From the NCBI GenBank assembly GCA_010093485.1, contig MU001498.1:239697-303696 (forward strand): a stretch of DNA of 64,000 nt, written 5' to 3'. The number at the start of each line of letters is the position of its first letter. Position 1 is the first letter of the stretch. Both the position numbers and the translations under genes were made by a program. The notes beneath the pieces were generated by a model. The model saw only the letters and a list, made by a program, of their open reading frames with translations. It was not told the origin of the DNA and did no database searches. Source of the stretch: Karstenula rhodostoma CBS 690.94. Lineage: Eukaryota; Ascomycota; Dothideomycetes; Pleosporales; Didymosphaeriaceae. This document shows, in pieces, positions 32,108 to 51,600 of this stretch.

Positions 32108-34751
32108 ATGGATCCCATCTCCGGTGCTATTGGCATGGTGCGTCTTGGCTTCCGTAGCCACGAGTCATTTCGGCCCTGCTAACATCGGTAGCTTGCCGCG
32201 ATACCCCAATGTATCGAAGCTGCAAAGCAACTGTATGACTTGCGGGAACGCTTCGATCAAGCTGCCGTACTCATAACTGCTATCTACACGGAATCTATGG
32301 TTGTTGCGGCATCGCTATCGCAAATACAAAGTCTCCTACAGGGCACCACCTTGCAACGCAAAGCAGAGCTTCGCAACACTCTTGATCGGGCGCTGACAGG
32401 TTGTTGGGTTGTATATCAATGCTTAGATGAAGAAGTGCGTGACCTGGCTGAAAAAGTCGATGTCAATGACCTGCAGGAGCGTGACCGAGCCCGTTTCCTG
32501 GTCAAAGAGGCAAATTTCGAGGAGTTGTTGCAGCAGATACGAGGCCAGCAATCTGCTTTAGGTTTGCTAGTCCAAGGTTTGCAGATGGAGTCTCTCTCCG
32601 AAATGCATCGATTGATCAACGATAACAGCGCAAAGCTGGATCAGATTGCAAAGCGATCGAATTCCTTGAGACAGAAGCATCCGAACATCAAAGCGCCACA
32701 ATCCGTACTGGACAAGGATAGTACGGATGACATGCAGACCGTATTCGACGGCGCCGAGTTCACCTTCGATGACGAGATAGTCAACTCTAAGCCCTATCAA
32801 AGGGCTATGGCACGGGCATTGGCGTGGGGCTCCGAGGACGAGCGCAAGAAAGATGTCAAAGTTATCGAGGAAAATCCGGATTACCAATACATTGCCCTTG
32901 ATGCCCAAGTTGATGACCATCAGGTGTTGGATGAAAATACAGCCGACATCAAGCCTCTCTCATTGCGAATCGATGATGCAATCGGATCCAACAACGACGA
33001 GCCTCCGCCGGGCGAAGTTATGAAAGCCCCCGAGACAGAAAATGTTCACGCAGACATACTAGATGATCTTGATAAGAGCATGTTGCCTTTCATGCCTCCC
33101 GCTTCAACGTCTAGACGGCCATCATTGACAGTTGCAGAGAATGAGTCAACTGAAGCTTCCCAAGAGCGACCAATCTCATTGATGGCAGGAAACAGAAATT
33201 CAGACCCCCCTGAAGTTCCGCTAACCGAAGAGCCCGAAGGCATTCGAGGCTCTTCTGACACGCAAGATCCAGGACTAACCTTGTCCCAACGCTCGCTCGA
33301 AGCGACAGATGAAGACCAGGAAGACGAAAAGCCTCCTCCGCTTCCACCGCGTCGTAATGCATCGTCTCTTCCGGCGCCAGCCAATCCTGAACCCAAGAAG
33401 ATGTCTTCATGGGATGAAGTATTCGCCCCTTTGTCGACCACGTCTGCCTCACCCCTCACCAACCCGCGCTTGGAGGACAACGCTTCTCAGCCCAGCAACA
33501 ATGACATGCGCAAGTCTCCTCCGCTTTTGGCCAAGAAGTCCTCGAATTTGTCTTCTCCCGGCACTGATCCAAAGAACATTGCCTCTCTTACGTCGAGTGG
33601 AGAAACCGACCCTCGCAGAATTTGGGCGTCAATACTGCTCGATGAAGAGAACTACATTGAACGAATGAACAAGTTTACTAACGTATTCTATGGGGTTGTC
33701 GTTAAGGAATGGCCGATCTTAGAAAAGCACATGGACGCGATCGTTCTAGCCAGACAGCTTCCGTCATTGCATCAAAAGTATATTCTCGATGTTGTCAAAG
33801 AGCAAACTACACGGAACGCGTCCACTGTCTGCGACCCTCGTTTATTCACAACGTGGGCCAACAAAACATACCGGGTGCTCAAAGAGTACTCGCGGCGTTA
33901 TCCTCACGCTCTGTATGCGATTCGCCTCACACAGACCCGCGATAAAAAGTTCGGTCCTTGCATCGAGACAATCGGGTTGAACCTCACTCAGGTTGGTCAG
34001 AGCTGGGAAGATCATCTTGCATTGCCTATCGTACAGCTCGATACGTACATCACAAAGCTGCAGGGCATAGCTCAATGGCTGGATGAGAGCTCAACATATG
34101 TTCCAACCAAAGAACAATCACGTGTCAAAGCAATCCTTGAAACTCTTCAAAGACTCAAAGCACAATGTTCAGATCTGACTGAAAAGTCTATCAGCCAGGA
34201 GGAAATACAAAGCCTGCATCGGAGAGTGCACACAGTCGATACGAGCCTCGTAGATGTACTGGAACTCACTACGCCAGACCGTCGCATTGTTTACCAAGGC
34301 CCACTTGCACTCAAGCTCAACAGCCGTGGCCCATGGCAGCCTATGCAAGTCGTCTTGCTTGACAATTATTTTTTCTGGGGCAAAGCCAAATCGACGAAGG
34401 ACCCGAACCATAAAGGCATGAAGGCTGACAGTATTCGGGTGATCGAAAAAGTGAGTCTCTTTCCTTGACTTCATGATTGACGCCTGGCTGTGAGACTGAC
34501 GTATCCAGCCCGTGTCTGTAACCCAAATTTCAATCAGGTTACCTGTGGACCCAGTGCAGACTCGCAAATCTTCATATCTGGATGAACTGCCACGAGGGGT
34601 TACATTGTATGAAATTTTCATCGACGTTGTTGTAACACAATCGAAATCTAGAACGCATACACTGGGGGCTTTTTCGGCTGCAGAGAGGGATACTTGGTAC
34701 CAGAAGCTGAGCGAAGTAGCTAGCACGAGTCCCCCACAGATCCCGGTGTGA
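32108..34751 (+). CDS. STAND-type fungal N-terminal domain fused to RhoGEF-like DH-PH module
   Basis: 843-residue protein. Exons: 32108-32137 (10 codons), 32192-34450, 34509-34751. Residues 1-150 (MDPISGAIGML, then CIEAAKQLYDLRERF and helical repeats) resemble the N-terminal helical domain found on fungal STAND/NLR-like proteins. A disordered acidic, Pro-rich part (about 230-470) contains EDEKPPPLPPRRNAS, a good SH3 ligand. The DH-like domain starts at about residue 484 (RRIWASILLDEENYIERM, matching conserved region 1 of DH domains) and runs to about 700. Its third conserved region is weak (LALPIVQLDTYITKL), so exchange activity is uncertain. A PH domain follows (about 707-838: VYQGPLALKL, VVLLDNYFFWGK, then ERDTWYQKL), with the intron inside it. 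Predicted role: Rho/Cdc42 signalling at membranes or a scaffold. Domain calls are mine by eye. Confidence 0.85.
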
Positions 34752-35256
34752 AATTGAGGACACGCAGGATCATCTTCTTTCTCAAAAGCGGTAGGATCAT
34801 GTGGTTGATGTTCTTCACCAAATCTACCGAGGACGATTTTCATCCGCGCAACCTTGTCCCTCAGCAACATGCATACACAGAGTTTGTTGTGCCGAGAATT
34901 GGATAAACCGTTCACGACCCTACAGGCTTGGTCCATTAACAATCAAAGTTGCCGCGGGACTTGCCAGTGAAGAAGGCTTGGAATGCACATGGATTCGCTT
35001 GGAGTACTGTTCGTGCAAATGGAGGCTGAACTTCCACTGCTTAGCAAAAAAAGCCCTCAACACTCAACCGAGAGTGAAAGGTCAGAAGAACTAGTGAAAG
35101 AAGGCATGGTCAGGCGACTCGTGACGGCAAACATATACAGAAGCACCCTTTTGAGATATAAGCGTTCCCTTCTCGTAGCCCAATCTCTCTGCCCACCCCA
35201 GGCTCAACTGCAGTATCGCCTTCAATAGCGATTAAGGTCTCTTGGCACAACTCAAT
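34752..35256. other. Intergenic region
   Basis: 505 bp without a gene. TATAAG at 35157-35162, about 95 bp before the next ATG, is a plausible TATA box. Confidence 0.45.
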
Positions 35257-37104
35257 ATGACACGCGAAGAAGACATATGGACCCGCTGGGGCCGCTATAC
35301 CAACGAGGCAGCCATTAAGGCAGCTCCAAATCACGATGAGATCATCTTGGACCTTTCCGGTCGTATCATGTTTGCAGTGCATCCGGTTCCTGCCCGATAC
35401 CTAGAGGACTTGAACCTAGAAGAACGCCGTATGCTTCGCCAGCACCTTGACTACCTTCTTCACGATGGAGCGCAGGACGACTTTGAGCGAGCAGCGAGTG
35501 AGACGCTTACCAACTTGAATACGCTGGGAAACACGGGTCGGCCACGTATTGTCCAATTCAACAGCGAAGTCGAGTTTGATGATGGCACGCGTTACCGTAC
35601 GCCTCTGCCGGACGATCGGCCTGGTGACGGCTTCTTCAACGATCCTGCTCCGTCGGCGTCTTTGGATGCAGGGCATCCCCGAGGCAGTGCTTCGCCTGCA
35701 CCTTGGCAGCCTCCCCTTTACCAAGACGAAATGCACATCAGCGCGGATAGGCTGCGAGATGACCGAACCCAGCCATCACGACCACAGTTCAATCGACCAC
35801 CAGCATTCGACCATGCACCTCCAGTAGGTGCTACAGAAGACTACTACAACGCTTCGCTACCACCTGAACAGTATCCAGGTTTCGCACCAGGTCCTCTGCC
35901 GACTTTAGCTCGACGTACTCGTCCTGGACCTCGTGAGGATCTGCACAATGGCCGCGCACCACGCTCGGCTCTGCGGTTCGCGAGCATTCGGCCCCGTCTA
36001 AATGGGCCGACGTCACCAGATATTCACATTGTATGTGCAAATCCTGCTCGCCGTGATGATGGATACGACATGCCGGCACGCAAGTCAGTTCCCATCCGTC
36101 ATAGCAATGCCCACGACCACTATGCACTACCAGAAGACGACAGTAGGCCGTTCTATTCACAAGACGGCCCGTCAAACTCACATTACTCGGGCGCGGGTCC
36201 ACATCTTAGTTTACATAGCCCTTACACCTCCGCTTTCGAAGATGTTCCGCGAGATTGGGCGGGTGACAGTGATGAGTCTTTCACTGCTCTACAAAAGCGG
36301 CCACGGATGCTGGAGCTGGAATCTGCCACGCGGCGACTACCACGCGATGTGATGGATGACGACGAGCAGCTAGCTCGGAACATGCAAAAGCAGTTTGAGG
36401 ATGAAGCTATGGCACGCGAGCTGCAAGAGAATCTACATATGAATGACCGACAGGACGAATACGCTTTTGCAAACGGCTATGATACGCGGGTTAACAACGG
36501 CGGGTACGAAGAGCCCCTGCCACGAGGACGGTCAAGGGATAGGCATCGTTCTGAGCACAATCACCGTGGTGAAGATAGACATCGCTCAGACGATAGACAC
36601 CGTCGTAAGGATAGACATCGCTCTGAGCGTGAGCACCGTGACGATGACAACCACCGAGATGGGCGTCATGACGATAGACATGACTCTTCGCATGAGCGTC
36701 AGCGTCCCTCAGCGAACACACCTCGACGCCGCTCTCTCAGCCGGTATCGCCCGTCTAACACCACGACCGATCCATACACCTCCCCAGAAACCCGCACCAC
36801 CGCCCCCATCCCCCGTTGTTTCGGTCCCTTTCACCCATCCCTCATTGCCAACATCATCCGCAACGGCACGCGCAGCGAGTTCTTCGAGGCACTGAACACA
36901 CTGCACCCGGAGGAGGCACCGAAACGCTATCGCATCCATCGCACTCGGAATGCGGAGCGGACGTCGCGGCATCGACCGGCGATTGAGGTGTTGTTGAAGA
37001 ATGGAAGTGTGCGGGATGTCCACATGGTGTTTGGGGAGGAGAATGTGGGTAGGGTTTTCAAGGCGCTGGGACGGGAGGTTGGGGATAGGAAGGAGTTTTG
37101 GTAG
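35257..37104 (+). CDS. His/Arg/Asp-repeat protein, function unknown
   Basis: 615 residues, single exon, no family recognised. Residues 1-90 are a folded-looking, acidic N-terminus (REEDIWTRWGRYTNEAAI, LEDLNLEERRMLRQHLDYLL). The middle is disordered and Pro/Arg/Asp-rich. At about residues 360-400 a short helical acidic element (DDEQLARNMQKQFEDEAMA) resembles a ubiquitin-interacting-type helix. Residues 425-490 are a tandem array of basic-acidic units of the kind DRHRSE / DRHRRK, similar to RS/RD-rich splicing or RNA-binding tails. The last about 110 residues are again ordered (CFGPFHPSLIANIIRNGT, ending in LGREVGDRKEFW). The start ATG 35257 is the first in frame after an in-frame TTG. The conserved termini with a disordered middle suggest a real nuclear or adaptor protein. 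Confidence 0.75.
   Translation: MTREEDIWTRWGRYTNEAAIKAAPNHDEIILDLSGRIMFAVHPVPARYLEDLNLEERRMLRQHLDYLLHDGAQDDFERAASETLTNLNTLGNTGRPRIVQFNSEVEFDDGTRYRTPLPDDRPGDGFFNDPAPSASLDAGHPRGSASPAPWQPPLYQDEMHISADRLRDDRTQPSRPQFNRPPAFDHAPPVGATEDYYNASLPPEQYPGFAPGPLPTLARRTRPGPREDLHNGRAPRSALRFASIRPRLNGPTSPDIHIVCANPARRDDGYDMPARKSVPIRHSNAHDHYALPEDDSRPFYSQDGPSNSHYSGAGPHLSLHSPYTSAFEDVPRDWAGDSDESFTALQKRPRMLELESATRRLPRDVMDDDEQLARNMQKQFEDEAMARELQENLHMNDRQDEYAFANGYDTRVNNGGYEEPLPRGRSRDRHRSEHNHRGEDRHRSDDRHRRKDRHRSEREHRDDDNHRDGRHDDRHDSSHERQRPSANTPRRRSLSRYRPSNTTTDPYTSPETRTTAPIPRCFGPFHPSLIANIIRNGTRSEFFEALNTLHPEEAPKRYRIHRTRNAERTSRHRPAIEVLLKNGSVRDVHMVFGEENVGRVFKALGREVGDRKEFW
36541..36672 (+). repeat. Coding tandem repeat (GATAGACATCG-type units)
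   Basis: Imperfect tandem units of about 18-30 nt containing GATAGACATCG or GATAGACACCG, coding DRHRxx. They lie inside the 35257-37104 gene and probably vary in copy number. Seen directly. Confidence 0.75.
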
Positions 37105-37830
37105 ATGGTGGGTGGTAGGGAGGGGTAGGACGGTGGAAGGCGTTGGGTGTCCTGAGAGAAGGGATGCAGTACTGTGTTAAGGGTTTCGGTTCACCATTGT
37201 TATAACACGGGTATCCGAGTTTTTTAAGAAGTGTGTGTGGTGTGGCACTGAGGACAAGACACCCGCATCAAGATAGGTTTCCACTATAGCTCAGTTATGG
37301 ACAAGCTGAGCTTTTTCCCGTTGGAATGGCTGAAAATACGTCAAGTAGCACTGATATGGCTATATACCAAAAATAGACAGCTCAAACATACTCTTAACGG
37401 TGAAGATTCAGCAGCCAAGCTCTTTGTATAAATTGACGTGCATGAACGACGCTTCTCGGACATAAATATCGGATCCGGAGATACCCGAATGCAAGCAAGC
37501 GTGGTGCGCAATGTGGATATGTTACCACGTACAAAACCGAATGGCTACATGAATAAAGAAAAACTATGGGTGAAACGATCTGCTTCCTACACGTGGGAAA
37601 ATTTGACTCCACGGGTGTAAGATGCTGCTATGGAGATGCTCGGAGTCCCCGCCGAAGCGCAATCGGATTCTTTTGTAAGCAGGCAACTGCTGCATCATTG
37701 GGAGCTTTGACCACAGAACTAAAAGTCCATCGATTTACGTCCATCCGTCACCACTCCGACTACGCCCCTCGAATTCGTGCCTACGCTCTGCAGTCCCCAG
37801 AGTGCGGCATTCGCGACCCCGAATCGATCA
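37105..37830. other. Intergenic region, promoter of ABC transporter
   Basis: 726 bp; no supported gene. It runs from the downstream end of the repeat protein to the ATG of the ABC transporter on the same strand. Confidence 0.45.
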
Positions 37831-45426
<7,596 letters not shown>

Positions 45427-47540
45427 ATGGCAAAAGGAAACATGCAGCAGTTCAGACGCGAGCCTTTCTTCTGTCAGCCACGGCATGGAGCGACGCCAGA
45501 CGCACAATCCGACGCCGAGGTATTTTCGCTTGTACAGGACGCGGATTATGTTCCGCCGGTACGTTCATGGCATTCCATTCCACTCCATTCCATCCCAATG
45601 CTTCCCGTTGCTTCCCGTCAGGGTGTACGGTGCAGTGTGCAGTGTGTATGGCGTGGTGGCTCTAGCGTCTCGCTGATCCACTGTGCCGGCGCCTTCTAGG
45701 TAGCGCACGTCATCCGCCTTCGGCCCGCCCCCGGTATACATCTATGTATCGTGTCCGCGTCACCTTGCTGATACATTGGTTGCGCAGAAACCGAAGCCCG
45801 CGTCCCAATCTCGCCCTGTCGTCGACCAAGTTGCGCCGCTCAAGTCGCGCATAGCCTTGGGCTATCTGACCGTCAACGGCCGCGAAGAGCCCGTCTTTGC
45901 ACCCATCCAGGGCTTCGAGCACTTATTCGCCCACGCCGATGTTGCCGCTCCATGGCCCCAGCAGAGTGGAGAGACCCAAGCCACAGGTGAGCTAACGGCA
46001 CAGGCTCCATGCCTCAGGCACCACTGAAGCTGACCAAGTATTGCAGAAGCAGATCGTGGTCCGTCGTTGGCGGCTCCGTCCAAGAAGCCGCGCAGCCGGA
46101 AGAGACGGCACGACCATGTCCAGGCTGCGGATGAAGACTGCGAAGCCACTCGGGCCCCTATGACCTTCAGTATTGGGGACGTCAAGTCGCTGAAGGCCTT
46201 CTACGCGGCGCGCTTTCGTGAGCTGACCATGAAGCCGATGCGCGACGTCGTGACCGCTTGGGTCAAGAGACTGGAACCGAAACGCCAGAAGAAGTACGGG
46301 CCTTACCAGCGGTACGACCACGACGCCCGCTCAGACAAATTCAAAGGCGTCAAACCTCCGTGGTGGCCGGCTCACATACCATACGTTGAGCCTTCGCATC
46401 TCAAACTAGAGCGTAAGTATGGCCTGCGCCAGACGCATCGCCGCTTGCTGATTGTCGCCAGACTTGGTACCTCTAGCTGTCGATATCATGCTGATCCACC
46501 GTCTCGTCGATGAAGAAGTTGGCAAGCGGAGATATACTTCTTGGATAGACCAGCTCCAAACTGATGCCGTGTACCTTATTTCTTCCAAGGACACGGAGCA
46601 TTTCTCGTCGTCCAAGGGCGCAAAGTACAATGAAGCCATGAAGAAGCGCGCTCTGGAAATCATATTGCCCAGGTAATTATATCAACCGATATCTGCCAAC
46701 ACTAGACACTTACCATGGCTCAGCATATTCGATATTGCCAAGTCTCACGAAGACTACATTGCTCAATATGACCTATACGAAGGCTCTGGAAACGAGGATC
46801 CTGGGTGCGGGAAGCAGGTCTCCTGGCAGGCTACCCCTCGACCCGACCGTGGGCTCGTATTCAAGCGGCGTCGTTGTCGATCGATAAAACTCGAGCCGCT
46901 ATCTAACGACGAGGGTGACGAGACTGAGGTGGACGAAGAAGCATTTGAGCCAAGCTCGACACTATCACCATTCGACTCGACCGAAGAACCTGTGGAGCCA
47001 AGCTCGACACTGTCGTCATTCGCCTCGACACTGACATCATTCGACTCGACATTCAGCTACACCGAAGACGTGAAGATGTTCCCAGATGATATCCCCAAGG
47101 AACCCTCACCGACCCCAGAGGAAACTACATCTCAATCTCTTTACCAGGCTCCCACTCGAACTTCACACGGAAATATGGTCTCGACGGTTGACCGTTCGAT
47201 GGATCGTCTCTATCTGTATGAGGGAGATTTAAAACCGCATTCTGCATTTGGCATGAACCCGCCCGCGACTGGACTGATATCACAATGCCCCAATGGCCTT
47301 CCGTACAACTACCATCATTTTCCCCAAATGGTACAGGCTGCATGTTCCTCACATAGATCCAACGATTTTGCTACTTGTGGACCGGTAGTGCCACGTAATA
47401 TCGCGACTGCCGGTGCGCCCGAACCTCATGGCCTATCAAACAGCAGCCAGATGCATGGCTCACCCATGCACCAGATGCCCACCCATGGCTTTCCTACCCA
47501 CGGACTGCCTCTCACGATGGACTGGATGAGCGAACTCTAG
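45427..47540 (+). CDS. DUF2841-type fungal protein
   Basis: 574 residues, function unknown. Exons: 45427-45558, 45788-45986, 46047-46412, 46462-46672, 46724-47540. The conserved core at about residues 148-290 has the DUF2841 look: SIGDVKSLKAFYAARFRELTM, VTAWVKRLEPKRQKKYGPY, PPWWPAHIPYVEPSHLKLE and IMLIHRLVDEEV. A basic, nuclear-localisation-like stretch precedes it (KKPRSRKRRHDH, about 118). The C-terminal half is disordered. It has imperfect repeats EPSSTLSPFDST / EPSSTLSSFAST / LTSFDSTFS and a Met/His/Pro-rich end (MHGSPMHQMPTHGFPTHG). Members of this family are often described as subtelomere- or cluster-associated in Aspergillus; nothing here shows a telomere. The first intron is long (229 bp). 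Confidence 0.88.
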
Positions 47541-48668
47541 ATTTCCTGTTTTACGTGCTAATCTCTTCCTTCCTTCTGGGCGGCACACCCGCCGAGCTAC
47601 CCGGTGATGCTCACACCCAGCTCCCCCCGGATCCACCTTCAACGCTCATTACCATGCCTGCGACCCGTGCATTTCGGTTTCCGTCAAGCACGTTACGACA
47701 GCATTTATTCGCCTTGGCACCCCACGCTCTTTAGCGTCGCAGCCAGCTTCGGCATTCTTCCAGCGACATTTAGTAACTTGTCATTTTCATCGTATTATAC
47801 CCGGTCACGCCGCCACGATGCCACGACGCCACGAATCAATAAGTACCGGCAATCCTCAGGTGGACGTAACACGGGCCAAAAGGCCACAGGGCCACATAGT
47901 GGAAGGGGAAGGGGGAGGGGGAGGGGAACGGGAGAGGAGCAAAGCTCGCTAATCTTTGTTTGTACAATAGGTGTCAGTTGGCCGCATGTCCTGGGATTGT
48001 AGATATATTAGAAACTGGTCCTCAGGGCCGCCACTAAATATTTCGGTTTGTTACATGACAAAAATGAGGCCCTTGACCGTAGAATGCTGCCGTGAAAGTT
48101 ACTTTGTGTCTGTGCAAGGCCCCATGATATGTCAGTAATGTAGTAGTAGACAATGGTAGCTCAAGTCGCACCCCAGGCTCGACTACAGAGAAGTCGGCAG
48201 CGCCTCGTCCGAGATGTGGTCTTGACGAAGGCGTACGAAAGCCTTCGCTCTTCAACCTTTCTACTTTCTTACTTTCTCACCTTCTACTACTTATCTAGTA
48301 TGGAACGTGCGCGAAGGTGCAGGTACTGGCCTGGTTGTGAAACAGCTTGTTTACATAAGGTTCGCCCTCGAATGGGGTATCTACAGGTGAGCGTATGCGT
48401 CCCATCAAGATGTCATACGGTGATTCATCGGTAAGACGGCGCGTGATGCAGGGATTATGATGCACGGACCATCCGATGAGCTATCGCATCACAGCTCTTT
48501 GTCGGTGCTCTTCATTGACGCTCCGCCCAAGCAGCGCAACGCGCCAAAACCAACTCCCCTCGGCGCGCTGCATTGGGCAACCTTTACTGACACACTGTCT
48601 TGTCCCTTTAGTCCCACGATCCCATTACCCACACACGCCTATGAGCGACTAAACACGACTTCGCGACA
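47541..48668. other. Intergenic region
   Basis: About 1.1 kb with no gene. It includes a purine-rich GGAAGGGGAAGGGGGAGG tract at about 47897-47940 and poly-pyrimidine TTTCTACTTTCTTACTTTCT at about 48259-48280. Confidence 0.45.
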
Positions 48669-51600
48669 ATGACTGGAGGTCGCGGACGCGGTCGAGGCGG
48701 CGGCGGTTTTCGAGGCGCAAACCGAGGTCGCGGGGGATTCAGCAACGACGGACACACGCCGAACAAATCGAATGGCCTCGACGCGCTCACGGGCGGCACC
48801 GTCGCCAGACGAGGAAACGGTCGCGGGAACAGCAGCGGTGCGGGCACACGGGGTCGAGGCGGCAGCAACAATGCAGGCGGAGCCAGGAAGGGACAAGAGT
48901 AAGCTCTCACGTCTCGCTGTAAAAACATATCAAGCGGCGGGGTGGGCCAGGTTGCGCAAAATGCTGGAGAAAAAGAAGAAGGAGGAGCAGTTGGCGACGC
49001 GATACGACAATATGGGACGAGGATGAGGTCGAATGGCTCACCCCGCCATAATTTCTAATCATGTTGACAGGCAAACTCCTGAACCCGACGGCTACACCGG
49101 CATTCGATATTCTCCCAAGCACGCGCTCGACAGTCGAGACCCACTGAACTCTACACCCTACAAACGAAACGAGTACGAGCTGCGATTTGCATATGTAAGG
49201 CGGACTCTTCTCTGCCGGTGTTATATGCTAAACTGGACAGCTCAAACATGCACAAGCGTTCAAAAAGCAAGAGCAGATCGCCAAGGGCCAAATGGATCCC
49301 GACGGACAGATGGACATGAGCCAGAGCGTTGACAAGCATGGTCTCTGCGAAGACATGTGTCCGGAGTATGAGCGAGTACGACGGATTGTCCAGAACGATG
49401 TAGCCGGCCCCGAGCATTCCGAGGAGACCGCACATGGCCCGCGCCTCCAGCGGGAAGTCGACGAAGCGCGCATGATCGCGGCACATCACCGATCGTCTGC
49501 CGGCGAAGACCTCACACTCATGACCGATCTTCGTACTCCAGCGGCCCTCCAGGTAGGTCTCGAATCTGGTCTTGCCAATCTGTGTTGATGTCATGCAGAA
49601 ATCAATGGAAACAATGATCGACCGGTTACAAGGGGACTCGTTTGAATATCTCGACGGCTGGATATGGGATCGATCGCGAGCCGTGCGGGTAGAGCTCAGC
49701 AAAAACTACCGCAGACGAGAAGACACCGAGTCGTTCCTCCGCTGTTACGAGATGTGCATCCGCTTCCATTTGCTCAGCATGCACCAGATGTTGAAGAGGA
49801 GCAAAGGAGTTGATTATGACCGACACACTGATTGGGAGCAGCTCGCGGCCTCTTGCAATCAGATCAAAGAGCTATGGGACAAGATAAAGGTGTATGTGCC
49901 TGAAGACGGAGTAACACCCTCCCCACTCGAGGCCTCGCGTGTCGCCGAGATCCATGCATACAACATCATTCTTGGCCTGAAAGAGCGCGATCATCGCGAA
50001 GAGGTTCGTCGTCATCCTCGTGTTAAGATTGCGCAAGCTCTTGTCCGAGCCGCTCATGATACGAAAAACTACGCCGCTTTCTGGAGAATGGTCCAGTCAA
50101 GCCAGGTTTCGTACCTCATGGCATGTGCTGCTGCCACCCGGTTCATGTCCGTTCGATCAGACACCCTGGAAGCAATGGTCAAAGGCTACATGGTACACAA
50201 ACAGAAGGTTGACGACTGGACCTTGGAGAAGCTTGTCAATATCTTTGGTTTTGACGATGAGGACCAGGTCCGCACTTTCTGCCAGGCCTACGGTGGCGAG
50301 TTCGAGACCAACGCCCAAGGTGTCACCTACTTACGACCGGAAACCATCACCATGCGAAAGGACCCTTTCGGCAAGAATCACTTCTTCTCGCAGAAATACG
50401 TCGAGTCCAAACGGGGCGGTCGTAATCTGGCCGCAGTCCTGTTCGGATACAACATGCTGCAGGCGCGACAAAAAGGTTTGATGGACCCTATTGCTGATAA
50501 TGATGGGGATTCATTATTTATCCCAGAGTCCCGCACCCTTTCGGTCCCTTCGGCCCCTTCGAACCCTTTTGCTGCAGCAGCAGCAGCAGCACGGACGTCT
50601 GCACAGCCGTCTACGATGTTTCCTTCTGGCATTCAGCCAGGTCTGTTTGACGCATCGAAGAACAGCGTGAAGTTCGCGCCGACACCCAACAATGCGCCTT
50701 CGACTACCGCCCCGGCGAATCCTTTCGCCAGCGTCGCAGCCAAGCTTAATGTAGCTGGGCAATCGACGACACCCGCGGCTGGATTCCCATCAGTCTCGAC
50801 TGGGTTCTCAGCGCCTGCAACTACGGCGTCTCCAGCATTATCTGCCCAGGCGAAACCTTTTGCATTTTTGGCAGGGCAGAAGGCTCTTGGTGCGCCAGCA
50901 GCCGCGAATGGCGCTGGGGCATCTGCACCTGGTGCATCTGTATTCTCAACACCAACAGCCTCTTCGAATGCATTCACTGGGTTCACGTTGCCGGGCTCTA
51001 CCAATTCCGCACCATCATCGGCTCCTACGACTGGGCTCTCTGCATTCGCAACATCTAGCGCTCCATCTGCTACTTCAATTGGGCTTGGCACACCCGCAGC
51101 TGGACTATCTTTTGCGAAACCTGCGGAGACGACCATCACACCTCCCACCGAAGACCAACAACGCAAGACGGTCGAGGAGGAGCAACGAAAGGCAGAAGAA
51201 GCCCGACAGAAAGCCCAAGAGGACGAGCGGCGCAAGGCTCAGGAGGAACAACGACGACGGGCTGAGGAAGAGCAGAGGCGAAAAGTGCAGGAAGAACAGG
51301 CAAAAGCACGCGTGGCCGAACAGCAAAGACGAGTCCGAGAAGAAAAAGAGAGAGAACGGCTTCGCGCTCAGCAAGAGGCGGCCCGTCAAGCGGAAACCCA
51401 ACGAAGGCAAGCACTCGAAGCGCTGACTACCAATTTGTTTGAGGATCCGAGGGACGGCATGATGAAGCAATTCCTTGAGAATATGGTGGAGAGCATGTTC
51501 AATGATACGAAAGCAGCACTTCGTAAGGAGCGGCAGGCACTGGATGATGCTAGGGCGGACGAGATGTGGCAACGGAGACGTCTTAATCTGGCCCGCGCTG

